Shown piece by piece: positions 1 to 8,333 of a stretch of 64,000 nucleotides of DNA (positions are counted from its first letter, which is position 1; each line of letters starts with the position of its first letter). The position numbers and the translations under genes were made by a program. The notes below the pieces were generated by a model. The model ran no database searches. It saw only the letters and a list, made by a program, of their open reading frames with translations, and was not told where the DNA came from. This DNA is from Paucibacter aquatile (GTDB lineage Bacteria > Pseudomonadota > Gammaproteobacteria > Burkholderiales > Burkholderiaceae_C), in the NCBI RefSeq assembly GCF_002885975.1, contig NZ_POSP01000004.1, positions 806,001 through 870,000 of the forward strand. Reading direction: 5' to 3'.

Positions 1-1154
1 TCCACCATGCGGATGCCGGGAAAGGCTTGCGCCAGCGCCGCATCGGTGCCGCTGACAAAGGCCGGGATGGCCGAGACGGGCAGGGCGATGTCGTGCTTGA
101 TGTTCAGGCCCTCCTCGGCCTGAGCCAGCGGGATGGACTCGCGCAGATGCCAGAGCGCGTGCGATTGCGGCAGGCTTTCCGCCACGGCCGCGTCGCTGAT
201 CAGCTCGGCCTCCAGTGCCGCCTCCAGCAGGCCTTCAAACAGGGCGCGCGCATGGGCTTCGCTCTCTGCGTCCGAGATCTCCAGCAGCACCATCCAGGCG
301 CTGGCCGCCAGCGGCTGTTGCAGCTGGGGGAAATGCTTGCGCACCAGGCCCAGCGAGAACTCGTTCATCACCTCGAAGCCGGTCAGGCCTGAGCCGGCGC
401 GGGCGCGCGCGAGGCTCAGCAGTTGCACGGCCTGGTCCAGGCTGTCGCAGGCGGCCAGCGCCGTCATCTTGGCCACGGGCTTGGGGAAGAGCTTGAGCGT
501 GGCCGCGGTGATGATGCCCAGCGTGCCCTCGCTGCCGATGAAGAGATCGCGCAGGTCGTAGCCGGTGTTGTCCTTGCGCAGACCGGAGAGGCCGTCCCAG
601 ACCTCGCCGGCGGCCGTCACCACCTCCAGACCCAGGCAGAGCTCGCGCGCATTGCCATAACGCAGCACCTGCGTGCCGCCGGCATTGCTGGCCAGATTGC
701 CGCCGATGGTGCAGCTGCCCTCGGCCGCCAGGCTCAGCGGGAACAGCAGGTCTTGCGCCGCGGCCGTGGCCTGCACGGTCTGCAGAATGGCGCCGGCTTC
801 CACCGTCAGCGTCAGGTTGGCGGCGTCCAGGGCGCGCACGCGGTTCATGCGGCTGAGGCTGAGCACGATCTGCGTGCCGCTGGCATCGGGCGTGGAGCCG
901 CCGACCAGGCCGGTGTTGCCGCCCTGCGGCACCAGGCTCACGCCATGGGCGGCGCAGAGCTTGACGACGCCGGCCACCTGCTCGGTATTGGCCGGCCGGG
1001 CCACGGCCAGGGCGCGGCCGGCATAGCGGCGGCGCCAGTCGAGCTCATACGCGCTCAGGTCTGCATCACCGGCCTTGGCGCCGCCGATCAGCAAGCCGGC
1101 TTCGCCGAGCAGGGATGTCAAGGCCTCGATCAGGGCCGCGTGTTCTTGTCTCAT
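1..1154 (-). CDS. FAD-linked 2-hydroxyacid dehydrogenase, GlcD family (partial)
   Basis: Reading leftward from an ATG at 1154, the frame stays open to the window edge, so about 384 residues are present and the C-terminus is missing. Visible blocks are typical of the FAD_binding_4 (PCMH-type) fold: VPQGGNTGLVGGS, the stretch around EAGAILQTV, the segment LAAEGSCTIGGNLASNAGG, and YDLRDLFIGSEGTLGII, followed by a GlcD-type C-terminal domain. This family oxidises D-2-hydroxyacids such as D-lactate, glycolate or D-2-hydroxyglutarate with FAD, passing electrons to a carrier. The sequence resembles the D-2-hydroxyglutarate/D-lactate dehydrogenase branch, but the substrate cannot be fixed from this fragment. 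It lies 60 bp downstream of the DUF2069 gene on the same strand. No good Shine-Dalgarno sequence is visible. Confidence 0.9.
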   Translation of the reverse strand, partial: MRQEHAALIEALTSLLGEAGLLIGGAKAGDADLSAYELDWRRRYAGRALAVARPANTEQVAGVVKLCAAHGVSLVPQGGNTGLVGGSTPDASGTQIVLSLSRMNRVRALDAANLTLTVEAGAILQTVQATAAAQDLLFPLSLAAEGSCTIGGNLASNAGGTQVLRYGNARELCLGLEVVTAAGEVWDGLSGLRKDNTGYDLRDLFIGSEGTLGIITAATLKLFPKPVAKMTALAACDSLDQAVQLLSLARARAGSGLTGFEVMNEFSLGLVRKHFPQLQQPLAASAWMVLLEISDAESEAHARALFEGLLEAALEAELISDAAVAESLPQSHALWHLRESIPLAQAEEGLNIKHDIALPVSAIPAFVSGTDAALAQAFPGIRMV

Positions 1155-1214
1155 GGTTCTGGTTGTTATGGGGGTGTTGCAGAAAATCGATGCGGGCCGG
1201 GCGGCGCCTGGGGC

Positions 1215-1787
1215 TCAGGCCTCGCTGCGCTCGGCCTTGGCTGCCGCCAGGCGCTGGCGCACCTGCAGGGCACAGGCCACAAAGATCAGCACGCTGAGCA
1301 GCACCTCGGCCGTGGCCAGCCACATGGCCAGGCCGCTTTCGCTGGTGGCGCGCACGGCGCCCTCGGCGAAATACAGCCACACCATCAGGCTCAGCCAGCG
1401 GAAGGTGTAGAGCCGATAGCGCCACAAGCCGGCCATGGGCAGCAGCAAGGGCAGGGCCTTGATCGCCAGCGAGCCGCTGCCTGTGGGCGCCAGCCATAGT
1501 TCCCAGGCCAGGCACAGCACAAACAAGGCCATCAAGGCGCCCAAGGCCAGATTGCGGCTCAGCGCCTCCTGTGGGCTGGCTTGGGTGCGCCCGGTGGGCG
1601 GTGGCGGCGGGGCTTCGCGCGCAGCCGCACGGGCCGCGGCTTTGGCGGCGCGGGCGGCGGCTTTGGCCGCTCGCTCGGCGCGGCGCTGTTCGGTGGGGCT
1701 CAGCGGGATGGGCGTGGCTGGAAGCTCGATGGGAGAGGGTGCATTCGCGCTCTGGGGCGCGTTCGATGGCAGGGGCGGCTGAGACAT
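1215..1787 (-). CDS. DUF2069 inner-membrane protein with Ala/Lys-rich N-terminal extension
   Basis: This encodes 190 residues. The C-terminal ~110 residues hold about four hydrophobic segments (for example the regions around LGALMALFVLCLAW, IKALPLLLPMAGLWRY and VLLSVLIFVACAL), matching the DUF2069 membrane family, whose function is not known. Residues 1-75 are an unusual proline-rich and then Ala/Lys/Arg-repeat stretch (KAAARAAKAAARAAARE), likely a cytoplasmic charged tail; family members are commonly shorter, so a downstream start is possible. The gene is divergent from yihY with only 18 bp between the two ATGs, and both start codons sit inside one inverted repeat. Family members are often found beside YihY-type proteins, which supports the assignment. 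Confidence 0.8.
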   Translation of the reverse strand: MSQPPLPSNAPQSANAPSPIELPATPIPLSPTEQRRAERAAKAAARAAKAAARAAAREAPPPPPTGRTQASPQEALSRNLALGALMALFVLCLAWELWLAPTGSGSLAIKALPLLLPMAGLWRYRLYTFRWLSLMVWLYFAEGAVRATSESGLAMWLATAEVLLSVLIFVACALQVRQRLAAAKAERSEA

Positions 1788-1808
1788 GCTGGCATCATAG
1801 CCAGCATG
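1785..1808. promoter_or_regulatory. Inverted repeat joining two divergent start codons; possible shared promoter
   Basis: CATGCTGGC (1785-1793), six spacer bases, then GCCAGCATG (1800-1808) form a perfect 9-bp inverted repeat. Its outer ends are the start codons of the DUF2069 gene (minus) and yihY (plus). In the centre, TATGAT on the minus strand (1799-1794) and CATCAT on the plus strand (1793-1798) resemble sigma-70 -10 hexamers that would put transcription starts on or next to each ATG. No Shine-Dalgarno sequence precedes either gene, so leaderless mRNAs are plausible. Good -35 boxes are not seen. Confidence 0.45.
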
Positions 1809-3050
1809 CGAAAACCGAGTTCTGACCCCCTGATCCAAAGGCCGACGCTGGATCAGTTTCTTGTCTCCCTGCAAAACTGGCCCTGGCGCCTGACCGTTCA
1901 CAGCCTGCGCGAGCGCTTTCGGGAAGGGCGCCTGGGCCTGACCGCCGGCAGCCTGACCTTCACCACGCTGATCTCCCTGGTGCCGCTGCTCACCGTGATG
2001 CTGGCCTTGTTCACGGCCTTCCCGATGTTTGCGTCCTTCCAGGTGGCGCTGGAAAAGTACTTCCTGAAGAGCCTGATCCCCGACACCATCGCCCGGCCTG
2101 TGCTGGGCGCGCTGACCCAGTTTGCGTCCAAGGCCAGCCGCCTCGGTACCGTGGGTCTGGTGGCCCTGGGCCTTTCGGCCCTGGCCTTGATGCTGACCAT
2201 CGACCGCACCTTGAATCAGATCTGGCGCGTCAAGCGCCCGCGGCCGATTGCCCAGCGGGTGCTGGTGTACTGGGCGGCCGTCACCCTGGGCCCCATCCTG
2301 CTGGGCGGCAGCCTGGCCTTGACCAGCTATGCCATCACCACCGGCCATGAGCTGGTCAGCACCCTGCCGGTGTCCCTGTCCCTGCTGTTCAGCACGGCGC
2401 AATTCTTGTTTCTGTCCTTCGGCGTGGCGTCCTTGTTCCACTATGTGCCCAACACCGATGTGCGCTGGCGCCATGCGCTGCTGGGCGGCGTCTTCGTCAC
2501 CGTGGGTTTCAATCTGGCCAAGGCCGGCCTCGCTTGGTACGTGAAACAGGTGCCGACCTTCTCTACGCTTTACGGCGCGTTCGCCACCGTGCCCATTTTT
2601 CTGGTCTGGCTCTATCTCGGTTGGGTGATCGTGCTGCTGGGCGCCTTGCTGGCGGCCAATGCGCCCAGCCTCAGCAGCGGCATGCTGCGCCGGCCCGAGA
2701 CGCCGGGCCTGAGCCTGGAGCTCTCGCTGGGCGTCTTGCGTGAGTTGCGCGACAGCCAGGCGCGCGGCGAGGGCGGGCTGACCAGCTTGATGCTGGCCCG
2801 CCGCCTGCGGGTGGACCCGCTGCAGCTGGAGCCGGTGCTCGATCAGTTGCTGGACCTGGACTGGCTGGGCCGGCTGGAAGAGGAGGGAGCGCAGCGCCTG
2901 GTGCTTCTGTGTTTGCCGCAGGAAACCCTGGCCCAGGCCTTGCTGCAAGCCACGCTGGCCGAACGCACGCCGGGGCTGGCGCCGCTGTGGGCGCGCAGCG
3001 GCTGGGAGCGTGTCAGCCTGGCCGAACTGCTGGACGCACAGCCGGCCTGA
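1806..3050 (+). CDS. yihY: YihY/virulence factor BrkB family inner-membrane protein
   Basis: This encodes 414 residues. The N-terminal ~300 residues carry the YihY/BrkB pattern: LTAGSLTFTTLISLVPLLTVMLALF, then several membrane segments, the conserved FHYVPNTDVRWRHALLGG block and STLYGAFATVPIFLVWLYLGW. A soluble C-terminal extension (about residues 300-414) looks like a winged-helix-like DprA/YihY tail seen in betaproteobacterial members. The family was once called RNase BN; that activity is now assigned elsewhere, and the real role is unknown (a transport or envelope role is often assumed). The ATG at 1806 was chosen because it directly precedes the conserved region; no ribosome-binding site is visible. 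It converges with the regulator that ends at 3057. Confidence 0.9.
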   Translation: MRKPSSDPLIQRPTLDQFLVSLQNWPWRLTVHSLRERFREGRLGLTAGSLTFTTLISLVPLLTVMLALFTAFPMFASFQVALEKYFLKSLIPDTIARPVLGALTQFASKASRLGTVGLVALGLSALALMLTIDRTLNQIWRVKRPRPIAQRVLVYWAAVTLGPILLGGSLALTSYAITTGHELVSTLPVSLSLLFSTAQFLFLSFGVASLFHYVPNTDVRWRHALLGGVFVTVGFNLAKAGLAWYVKQVPTFSTLYGAFATVPIFLVWLYLGWVIVLLGALLAANAPSLSSGMLRRPETPGLSLELSLGVLRELRDSQARGEGGLTSLMLARRLRVDPLQLEPVLDQLLDLDWLGRLEEEGAQRLVLLCLPQETLAQALLQATLAERTPGLAPLWARSGWERVSLAELLDAQPA

Positions 3051-3056
3051 TCGCCC

Positions 3057-3653
3057 TCAGGGGTGCAGCACCACGAGCAGGGCCACGGCCGGCTCGGACT
3101 GCGCATCGCCCAGCGCCGCAAGGTGGCGGATGGCATGCGGTCCGTCGACGGCATAACGCGCGGTTTCGCCGGCGCTCAAGGTCCGGCTGCTGCCACCGGC
3201 TTCCACGCGCAGGCTGCCGCTGAGCACGCTCAGGTGCTCGCGCGAGCCAGGCTCGTGCGCGGCCGATTCCAAAGCGCCGCCGGGCTGAACCGTCAGCTGA
3301 TACCACTCGAACTGCCCGGCCAGGTCGATGGGGCCGAGGATGCGCAGCTGGCACAGGCCGTCGGGGCTGCTCATGCCCGGCGTGGCGTGGGCGGCCACGG
3401 TTTCAATCGCCGGCGCTGCGGCGCGCTCGCCGCCGAGCAGCTCGGACAGCTCCACCCGCAGCGCATTGGCCAGGCGCCAGACCACGGCCACCGTGGGGTT
3501 GGCCTGGTTGCGCTCGATCTGGGACAGCATGGATTTGCTCACCCCGGCGCGGCGCGACAGCTCGTCCAGCGACAAGCCCTGGCTTTGCCTCAGGGCTTGC
3601 AGGGTGGCGCCGACCTTGGGCGGCTCCAGATGATCCAAACTCGGCACGGACAT
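3057..3653 (-). CDS. XRE-family regulator with C-terminal cupin sensor domain
   Basis: This encodes 198 residues. Residues 15-72 are a classic HTH_3 domain (LQALRQSQGLSLDELSRRAGVSKSMLSQIERNQANP), and residues ~110-195 form a single-domain cupin (PGSREHLSVLSGSLRVEAGG). This domain order is typical of small-molecule-responsive repressors of amino-acid and polyamine catabolism. The gene is divergent from kbl-tdh, with a perfect 18-bp palindrome in the 141-bp gap, so it is probably the local regulator of threonine degradation and of itself; this is inference. Start: ATG at 3653 (MSVPSLDH) rather than the in-frame ATG at 3668, because the homologous region begins a few residues later; either is possible. 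Confidence 0.85.
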   Translation of the reverse strand: MSVPSLDHLEPPKVGATLQALRQSQGLSLDELSRRAGVSKSMLSQIERNQANPTVAVVWRLANALRVELSELLGGERAAAPAIETVAAHATPGMSSPDGLCQLRILGPIDLAGQFEWYQLTVQPGGALESAAHEPGSREHLSVLSGSLRVEAGGSSRTLSAGETARYAVDGPHAIRHLAALGDAQSEPAVALLVVLHP

Positions 3654-3694
3654 GACGCTTGACCCCAAAAAGGAAATCCCAGATACTGCACGAC

Positions 3695-3712
3695 AGTTCG
3701 ATATATCGAACT
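3695..3712. promoter_or_regulatory. 18-bp perfect palindrome between XRE-cupin regulator and kbl
   Basis: AGTTCGATATATCGAACT is a perfect palindrome with nine bases per arm. It lies 42 bp upstream of the regulator ATG and 82 bp upstream of the kbl ATG, where it could block promoters in both directions. Dimeric XRE-family repressors typically bind sites of this size and symmetry, so this is the likely operator of the adjacent regulator (inference). Confidence 0.6.
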
Positions 3713-3794
3713 ATGTTCAATTTAGCGGATTGTGCATCAAGCCCAGTGGGGTGAGCCGCCGCGCGCAACGTCAAGCCACACCCAGGAGACCCTC

Positions 3795-5000
3795 ATGGCC
3801 AGCAGCGAAGACTTCTACGCCCATATTCGCAATGAACTGGCGGGCATCCGCGAGGCCGGTCTCTACAAGAACGAGCGCGTCATCACTGGCCCGCAAGGCT
3901 CGCTGGTGCACACCAACGATGGCCGCGAAGTCATCAACCTCTGCGCCAACAACTACCTGGGTCTGTCCTCGCACCCGGCGGTGATCGAAGCCGCGCACGA
4001 AGCCCTGCGCAGCCACGGCTACGGCCTGTCTTCGGTGCGCTTCATCTGCGGCACGCAAGACCTGCACAAGACCCTGGAACAGCGCCTGGCCAAGTTCCTG
4101 GGCACCGAGGACACCATCCTCTACGCGGCGGCCTTCGATGCCAACGGCGGCCTGTTCGAGCCCCTGCTCGGTGAGCAAGACGCCATCATCAGCGACGAGC
4201 TGAACCACGCCTCCATCATCGACGGCATCCGCCTGTGCAAGGCCAAGCGCTTCCGCTACAAGCACAACGATCTGGCCGATCTGCAAGCCCAGCTGGAGGC
4301 CGCCAAGGCCGCCGGCGCCCGCCACACCCTGGTCTTCACCGACGGCGTGTTCTCCATGGACGGCACCATCGCCCAGCTGGACAAGATCCGCGCCCTGTGC
4401 GACCAATACGGTGCGCTGCTGGGCATCGACGAATGCCATGCCAGCGGCTTCCTGGGTCAGACCGGCCGCGGCACGCATGAATACCGCGGTGTGTTTGGCA
4501 AGATCGACATCATCACCGGCACCCTGGGCAAGGCCCTGGGCGGCGCCTCGGGCGGCTTCACCTCGGGCCGCAAGGAAGTGATCGAGCTGCTGCGCCAGCG
4601 CTCGCGCCCCTATCTGTTCTCCAACACCGTGGCGCCCAGCATCGTCGGCGCGTCCATCGCCGTGCTCGACCTGCTGGAGGGCTCCACCGCCCTGCGCGAC
4701 AAGCTGGAGGCCAACACCACCTACTTCCGCGAGGCCATCCAAGCCGCCGGCTTCGAGATCAAGCCCGGCACCCACCCCATCGTGCCCATCATGGTCTACG
4801 ACGCGGTGATGGCGCAAAAACTCAGTGCCCGCATCCTCGAGCTGGGCGTTTATGCCGTCGGCTTCTTCTTCCCCGTGGTGCCCAAGGGCCAGGCGCGCAT
4901 CCGCGTGCAGGTCTCGGCCGGCCATGAGCGCGAGCAGCTGGAGCGCGCCGTCGCCGCCTTTGCCCAGGCCGGCCGCGAGCTGGGCCTGATCAAGGCCTGA
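3795..5000 (+). CDS. kbl: 2-amino-3-ketobutyrate coenzyme A ligase
   Basis: This encodes 401 residues, against about 398 for E. coli Kbl. The enzyme is PLP-dependent and cleaves 2-amino-3-ketobutyrate with CoA to glycine and acetyl-CoA, the second step of threonine catabolism via threonine dehydrogenase. Visible motifs: NLCANNYLGLSSHP near the N-terminus, ELNHASIIDG at ~135-144, the PLP-contacting IDECHASG at ~211-218, and the PLP lysine within TGTLGKALGG (Lys246), followed by PYLFSNTVAPS. An AGGAG sequence sits just upstream of the ATG. It is followed after 36 bp by the dehydrogenase that makes its substrate, so the two form an operon. Glycine produced here could feed the gcv operon at 29-34 kb. 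Confidence 0.97.
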   Translation: MASSEDFYAHIRNELAGIREAGLYKNERVITGPQGSLVHTNDGREVINLCANNYLGLSSHPAVIEAAHEALRSHGYGLSSVRFICGTQDLHKTLEQRLAKFLGTEDTILYAAAFDANGGLFEPLLGEQDAIISDELNHASIIDGIRLCKAKRFRYKHNDLADLQAQLEAAKAAGARHTLVFTDGVFSMDGTIAQLDKIRALCDQYGALLGIDECHASGFLGQTGRGTHEYRGVFGKIDIITGTLGKALGGASGGFTSGRKEVIELLRQRSRPYLFSNTVAPSIVGASIAVLDLLEGSTALRDKLEANTTYFREAIQAAGFEIKPGTHPIVPIMVYDAVMAQKLSARILELGVYAVGFFFPVVPKGQARIRVQVSAGHEREQLERAVAAFAQAGRELGLIKA

Positions 5001-5036
5001 TTTTCTGAAGCCCCTCCCCGAACTGCACTCAGACCC

Positions 5037-5987
5037 ATGAGCACCCCCAAGATTCTCATCATCGGCGCCAACGGCCAGATCGGCACCGAACTGGCCCAGG
5101 CCCTGGCCTTGCGCCACGGCAACGACATGGTCATCACCAGCGACCTGGCGCCTGAAGGCCGCGTGCCGGCCCTGACGCACGAGATGCTGGACGCCACCGA
5201 CGCAGCGGCCATCGCCGCCGTCGTCAAGCGCCACAGCATCACCCAGATCTATCTGCTGGCGGCCGCGCTGTCCGCCACCGGCGAGAAGCACCCGATGTGG
5301 GCTTGGGACCTGAACATGAAGGGCCTGCTCAATGTGCTGGAGCTGGCCCGCACCCAGAAGCTGGACCGCATTTTCTGGCCCAGCTCGATCGCAGCCTTTG
5401 GCCCCAACACACCGGCCCTGGACACGCCCCAAACCACGGTCATGGACCCGACCACGGTCTACGGCATCTCCAAGCTGGCCGGCGAGCGCTGGTGCCAGTG
5501 GTACTTCGAGAAGCATGGCGTCGACGTGCGCAGCCTGCGCTACCCCGGCCTGATCAGCTACAAGACGCCCCCGGGCGGTGGCACCACCGATTACGCCGTG
5601 GACATCTTCCACTCGGCGCTCAAGACCGGCCGCTACACCTGCTTCCTGGAAGAGGGTCAGGCCTTGCCCATGATGTACATGCCCGACGCCCTGCGCGCCA
5701 CCATCGAGCTGATGGAAGCGCCGGCCGAAGCCATCAAGCAGCGCGGCAGCTACAACCTGGCCGGCGTCAGCTTCACCCCGGCCGAGATCGCCGCCGAGAT
5801 CGCCCGCCAGGTGCCGGGCTTCCAGATCGACTACGCGCCAGACTTTCGCCAGGCCATCGCCGCCAGTTGGCCGCAGCGCATCGACGACAGCGCCGCCGTG
5901 GCGGACTGGGGGTGGAAACTCGAGTACGACCTGAAGGCCATGGCCACCGATATGCTGACCCAGCTGCGTCCCATGCTGGGCCTCTGA
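5037..5987 (+). CDS. tdh: L-threonine 3-dehydrogenase, short-chain (SDR/epimerase-like) type
   Basis: This encodes 316 residues. It has an N-terminal Rossmann motif (IIGANGQIG, residues 8-16), the SDR triad with Ser116/117 in WPSS, Tyr142 and Lys146 in YGISK, and the conserved RYPGLISY block. This is the extended-SDR threonine dehydrogenase known from Cupriavidus necator, Flavobacterium and animal mitochondria, not the zinc alcohol-dehydrogenase-type Tdh of E. coli. It oxidises L-threonine to 2-amino-3-ketobutyrate with NAD+. Its place directly after kbl strongly supports threonine dehydrogenase over other NAD-dependent epimerase functions. Regulation is probably through the palindrome upstream of kbl. 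Confidence 0.9.
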   Translation: MSTPKILIIGANGQIGTELAQALALRHGNDMVITSDLAPEGRVPALTHEMLDATDAAAIAAVVKRHSITQIYLLAAALSATGEKHPMWAWDLNMKGLLNVLELARTQKLDRIFWPSSIAAFGPNTPALDTPQTTVMDPTTVYGISKLAGERWCQWYFEKHGVDVRSLRYPGLISYKTPPGGGTTDYAVDIFHSALKTGRYTCFLEEGQALPMMYMPDALRATIELMEAPAEAIKQRGSYNLAGVSFTPAEIAAEIARQVPGFQIDYAPDFRQAIAASWPQRIDDSAAVADWGWKLEYDLKAMATDMLTQLRPMLGL

Positions 5988-6078
5988 CTCGCGTGCTGGG
6001 TCTGGCGCCGGACTGGATCTGAGTCGGCGGCATCGCAGCGCGCCGACAAATGAAGCGCAGCGCTGCTAAGCTGTGCTG

Positions 6079-6999
6079 ATGCTGCTGAATTCCGCCTCCC
6101 TCCGCCCCTCACTCCTGCCGCGGCTTGTGCTGCGATGCTTTCGCTCAGGTCCCGCGTCGAATTCCGCCTTGCCCGCCCGGCCACGGGTCGCTGCGCTGCT
6201 GTTTGTGGCAATGGCTGTGCCTGGCTTGTGCCAGGCGCAGGCCGTGCGCGAGGGTGATGCCGCGGGCGATATGCGTTACCTGCTCGGTATGTCCTACCGC
6301 TACGGACCGGAGTATTTTGGCGCCCGGCAGAACGGTGGGGATATCAAACCGCTCTGGGCTTTGCGTTGGGGGCGCTGGCGCATTGCCACCTCGGGCTCTT
6401 CGGGATTGATGGGTTTCGGCCGCGAAACCGTGGACGGCGGTGCTGGTGCCAGCCGCGAGCTGTTCCGCAACGAGAACTTCAGCCTCGGATTTGGCCTGCG
6501 TATCGACAGCGGCCGAGACAGCCGCGACAGTGAGAGCACCCAGGGGCTGCCCGATGTGAAGCGCACCCTGCGTGGACGGGTCTACGTCAGCTACAACCTG
6601 GCCCCCGGCTGGCAGCTTGGCGGCAGCTTGAGCCAGGACCTGGCGGGGCGTGATGGCGGCCTTGTCTGGAGTACCGATCTGCGCAAGCAACTCTACCGTT
6701 CGGCCGGTGGCGAGCTCAGTGTTGGCATCGGCGTGTCGGGCGGCAATGGCCGCTATATGCAAAGCTACTTCGGTGTTCCTGAAGGGCCGGCGGCGGAGCG
6801 CCTGGGTCGCAGCTATAGCCCGGGCTCGGGCTTGCGCGACGCTGGCCTGGGCCTCAGTTACACGCGTTCGATCAGCAAGCATTGGGTCTGCTTCAGCAGC
6901 CTGGGCACCGGCCGCCTGCTGGGGACGGCCGCTGACAGCCCTCTCAACCAGAAGTCGGGCTCCTTCAACTGGAGTCTGGGCCTGGCCTACCGCAACTGA
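6079..6999 (+). CDS. MipA/OmpV-family outer-membrane beta-barrel protein
   Basis: This encodes about 306 residues. After a positively charged leader there is a hydrophobic signal segment ending near LCQAQA. The mature part opens with the family-typical YLLGMSYRYGPEYFGARQN and consists of alternating beta-strand segments ending in a C-terminal aromatic strand (LGLAYRN), as in outer-membrane barrels. MipA was first reported as an MltA-interacting scaffold protein; the function of most family members is unclear. The start is uncertain: GTG at 6073, ATG at 6079, or a GTG nearer the signal peptide. A TAAGCT hexamer at 6067-6072 would place transcription start on the ATG at 6079. It is followed by the efflux adaptor after 20 bp, suggesting one operon. 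Confidence 0.8.
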   Translation: MLLNSASLRPSLLPRLVLRCFRSGPASNSALPARPRVAALLFVAMAVPGLCQAQAVREGDAAGDMRYLLGMSYRYGPEYFGARQNGGDIKPLWALRWGRWRIATSGSSGLMGFGRETVDGGAGASRELFRNENFSLGFGLRIDSGRDSRDSESTQGLPDVKRTLRGRVYVSYNLAPGWQLGGSLSQDLAGRDGGLVWSTDLRKQLYRSAGGELSVGIGVSGGNGRYMQSYFGVPEGPAAERLGRSYSPGSGLRDAGLGLSYTRSISKHWVCFSSLGTGRLLGTAADSPLNQKSGSFNWSLGLAYRN

Positions 7000-7019
7000 G
7001 TTCCCCACTCGCTCCCATC

Positions 7020-8312
7020 ATGGATACACCTGTTGCCGCTGCCAAGGCCGGACGCCATTTCCTGCCGCGCTGGGCCCTCTGGGTCTTGGGCTTGTTGCTG
7101 ATTGCGGTGGCTCTGGGTCTTTGGCACAGCCAAAGGGGCAAGGCTCTGCCGGCGGAGCAGCTGCAGCGGCGCGATTTTGTGCAGACCGTGGTGGCCAGTG
7201 CTCGCGTGGAGGCGCCGCACCGGGTGGACCTGGCGGCGCAGATCACCGGCACGGTCAGCGAAGTGCCGGTGGCGCAGGGGCAGGCTGTGGCGCAAGGCCA
7301 GCTGCTGGTGGCCCTGGAGGCCAGTGAGCTGAAGGCCGCGCAGCGCCAGGCCGAGGCGGCCTTGCAGCAGGCGCAGCTGAACTTGCGCCGCCTGGGTGAG
7401 GTGCAGCTGCCGGTCAGCGAGCAGCAGCTGCGCCAGGCGCAAGCCACGCTCGATCTGGCGCGTGCCCAGCTGCAGCGCAGCGAGCAGCTCCATCAACAAG
7501 GATTCATCGGTGCGGCCGCCCTCGATGAGGCCCGCAAGAGCCTGAGCCTGGCCGAAGCCCAGGCGCGTGTCAGTCAGGCCCAGACCCGCAGCCTGCAGCC
7601 GGCTGGCAGCGAGCTGGCCCTGGCCCGCGCCGCCCTGAGCCAGGCCGAGGCCGCCGCCGACCTGGCCCGGGCGCGGGCCCGCTACACCCGCATCCAGGCG
7701 CCGGTGGCCGGCACCCTGATCGCCCGCAATGTCGAGGTCGGTGATGTGGTGCAGGCCGGGCGTTTGCTGATGACGCTCTCGCCCCAGGGCCGGACCGAGC
7801 TGGTGCTGTCCATCGACGAGAAGAATCTGCGCCTGCTGCAGCTGGGCCAGCCGGCCCTGGCCTCGGCCGATGCCTACCCCGAGCAGCGCTTTGCCGCGCG
7901 CGTGGCTTATATCAACCCGGGCATCAATGCCCAGACCGGCGCGGTCGAGGTGCGCCTGGCGGTCGATGCGCCACCGGTCTATCTGCGCCAGGACATGACG
8001 GTCTCGGCCGACATCGAGGTCGGCAGGCGCCAGCGCGCCCTGCTGCTGGGCCTGGCGCAGGTGCATGAGGCGTCGGGCCAGAAACCCTGGGTCTGGCGCG
8101 TCGATGCCCAGCAGGGGCTGCAGCGGCGCGAGATTGAGCTGGGCCTGCGCAGCGGCGGCTGGGTCGAGGTGCTGGGTGGTTTGGCTGAAGGCGACGTGGT
8201 GCTGCAGGCTGCGGCTGCGGATGCTGCGGGTCTGAAAGCGGGCGACCCTGTGCGGCCAGTGTTCGCCAAGCCGACAGCAGCCGCACCAAGGTCCTTGCCC
8301 GCCAGTCGCTGA
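7020..8312 (+). CDS. Periplasmic adaptor (membrane-fusion) subunit of a MacAB-like ABC exporter
   Basis: This encodes 430 residues. An N-terminal membrane anchor (residues ~17-35) is followed by a beta-barrel/lipoyl half-motif, a long alpha-helical coiled-coil hairpin (residues ~95-215, rich in QAEAALQQAQ-type repeats) and a second lipoyl half (YTRIQAPVAGTLIARNVEVGDVV). This is the HlyD/MacA layout. Adaptors of this type bridge an inner-membrane exporter to the outer membrane. The next two genes encode the matching permease and ATPase with spacings of 21 bp and an 8-bp overlap. No TolC-like channel is nearby; the preceding gene instead encodes a MipA/OmpV barrel. Substrate unknown. Confidence 0.9.
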   Translation: MDTPVAAAKAGRHFLPRWALWVLGLLLIAVALGLWHSQRGKALPAEQLQRRDFVQTVVASARVEAPHRVDLAAQITGTVSEVPVAQGQAVAQGQLLVALEASELKAAQRQAEAALQQAQLNLRRLGEVQLPVSEQQLRQAQATLDLARAQLQRSEQLHQQGFIGAAALDEARKSLSLAEAQARVSQAQTRSLQPAGSELALARAALSQAEAAADLARARARYTRIQAPVAGTLIARNVEVGDVVQAGRLLMTLSPQGRTELVLSIDEKNLRLLQLGQPALASADAYPEQRFAARVAYINPGINAQTGAVEVRLAVDAPPVYLRQDMTVSADIEVGRRQRALLLGLAQVHEASGQKPWVWRVDAQQGLQRREIELGLRSGGWVEVLGGLAEGDVVLQAAAADAAGLKAGDPVRPVFAKPTAAAPRSLPASR

Positions 8313-8333
8313 AACAGGCGCTGACACCTGACC

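Noticed and set aside
3771..5612. 613-codon minus-strand frame over kbl-tdh
   Set aside because: Kbl and the SDR dehydrogenase are unambiguous on the plus strand.
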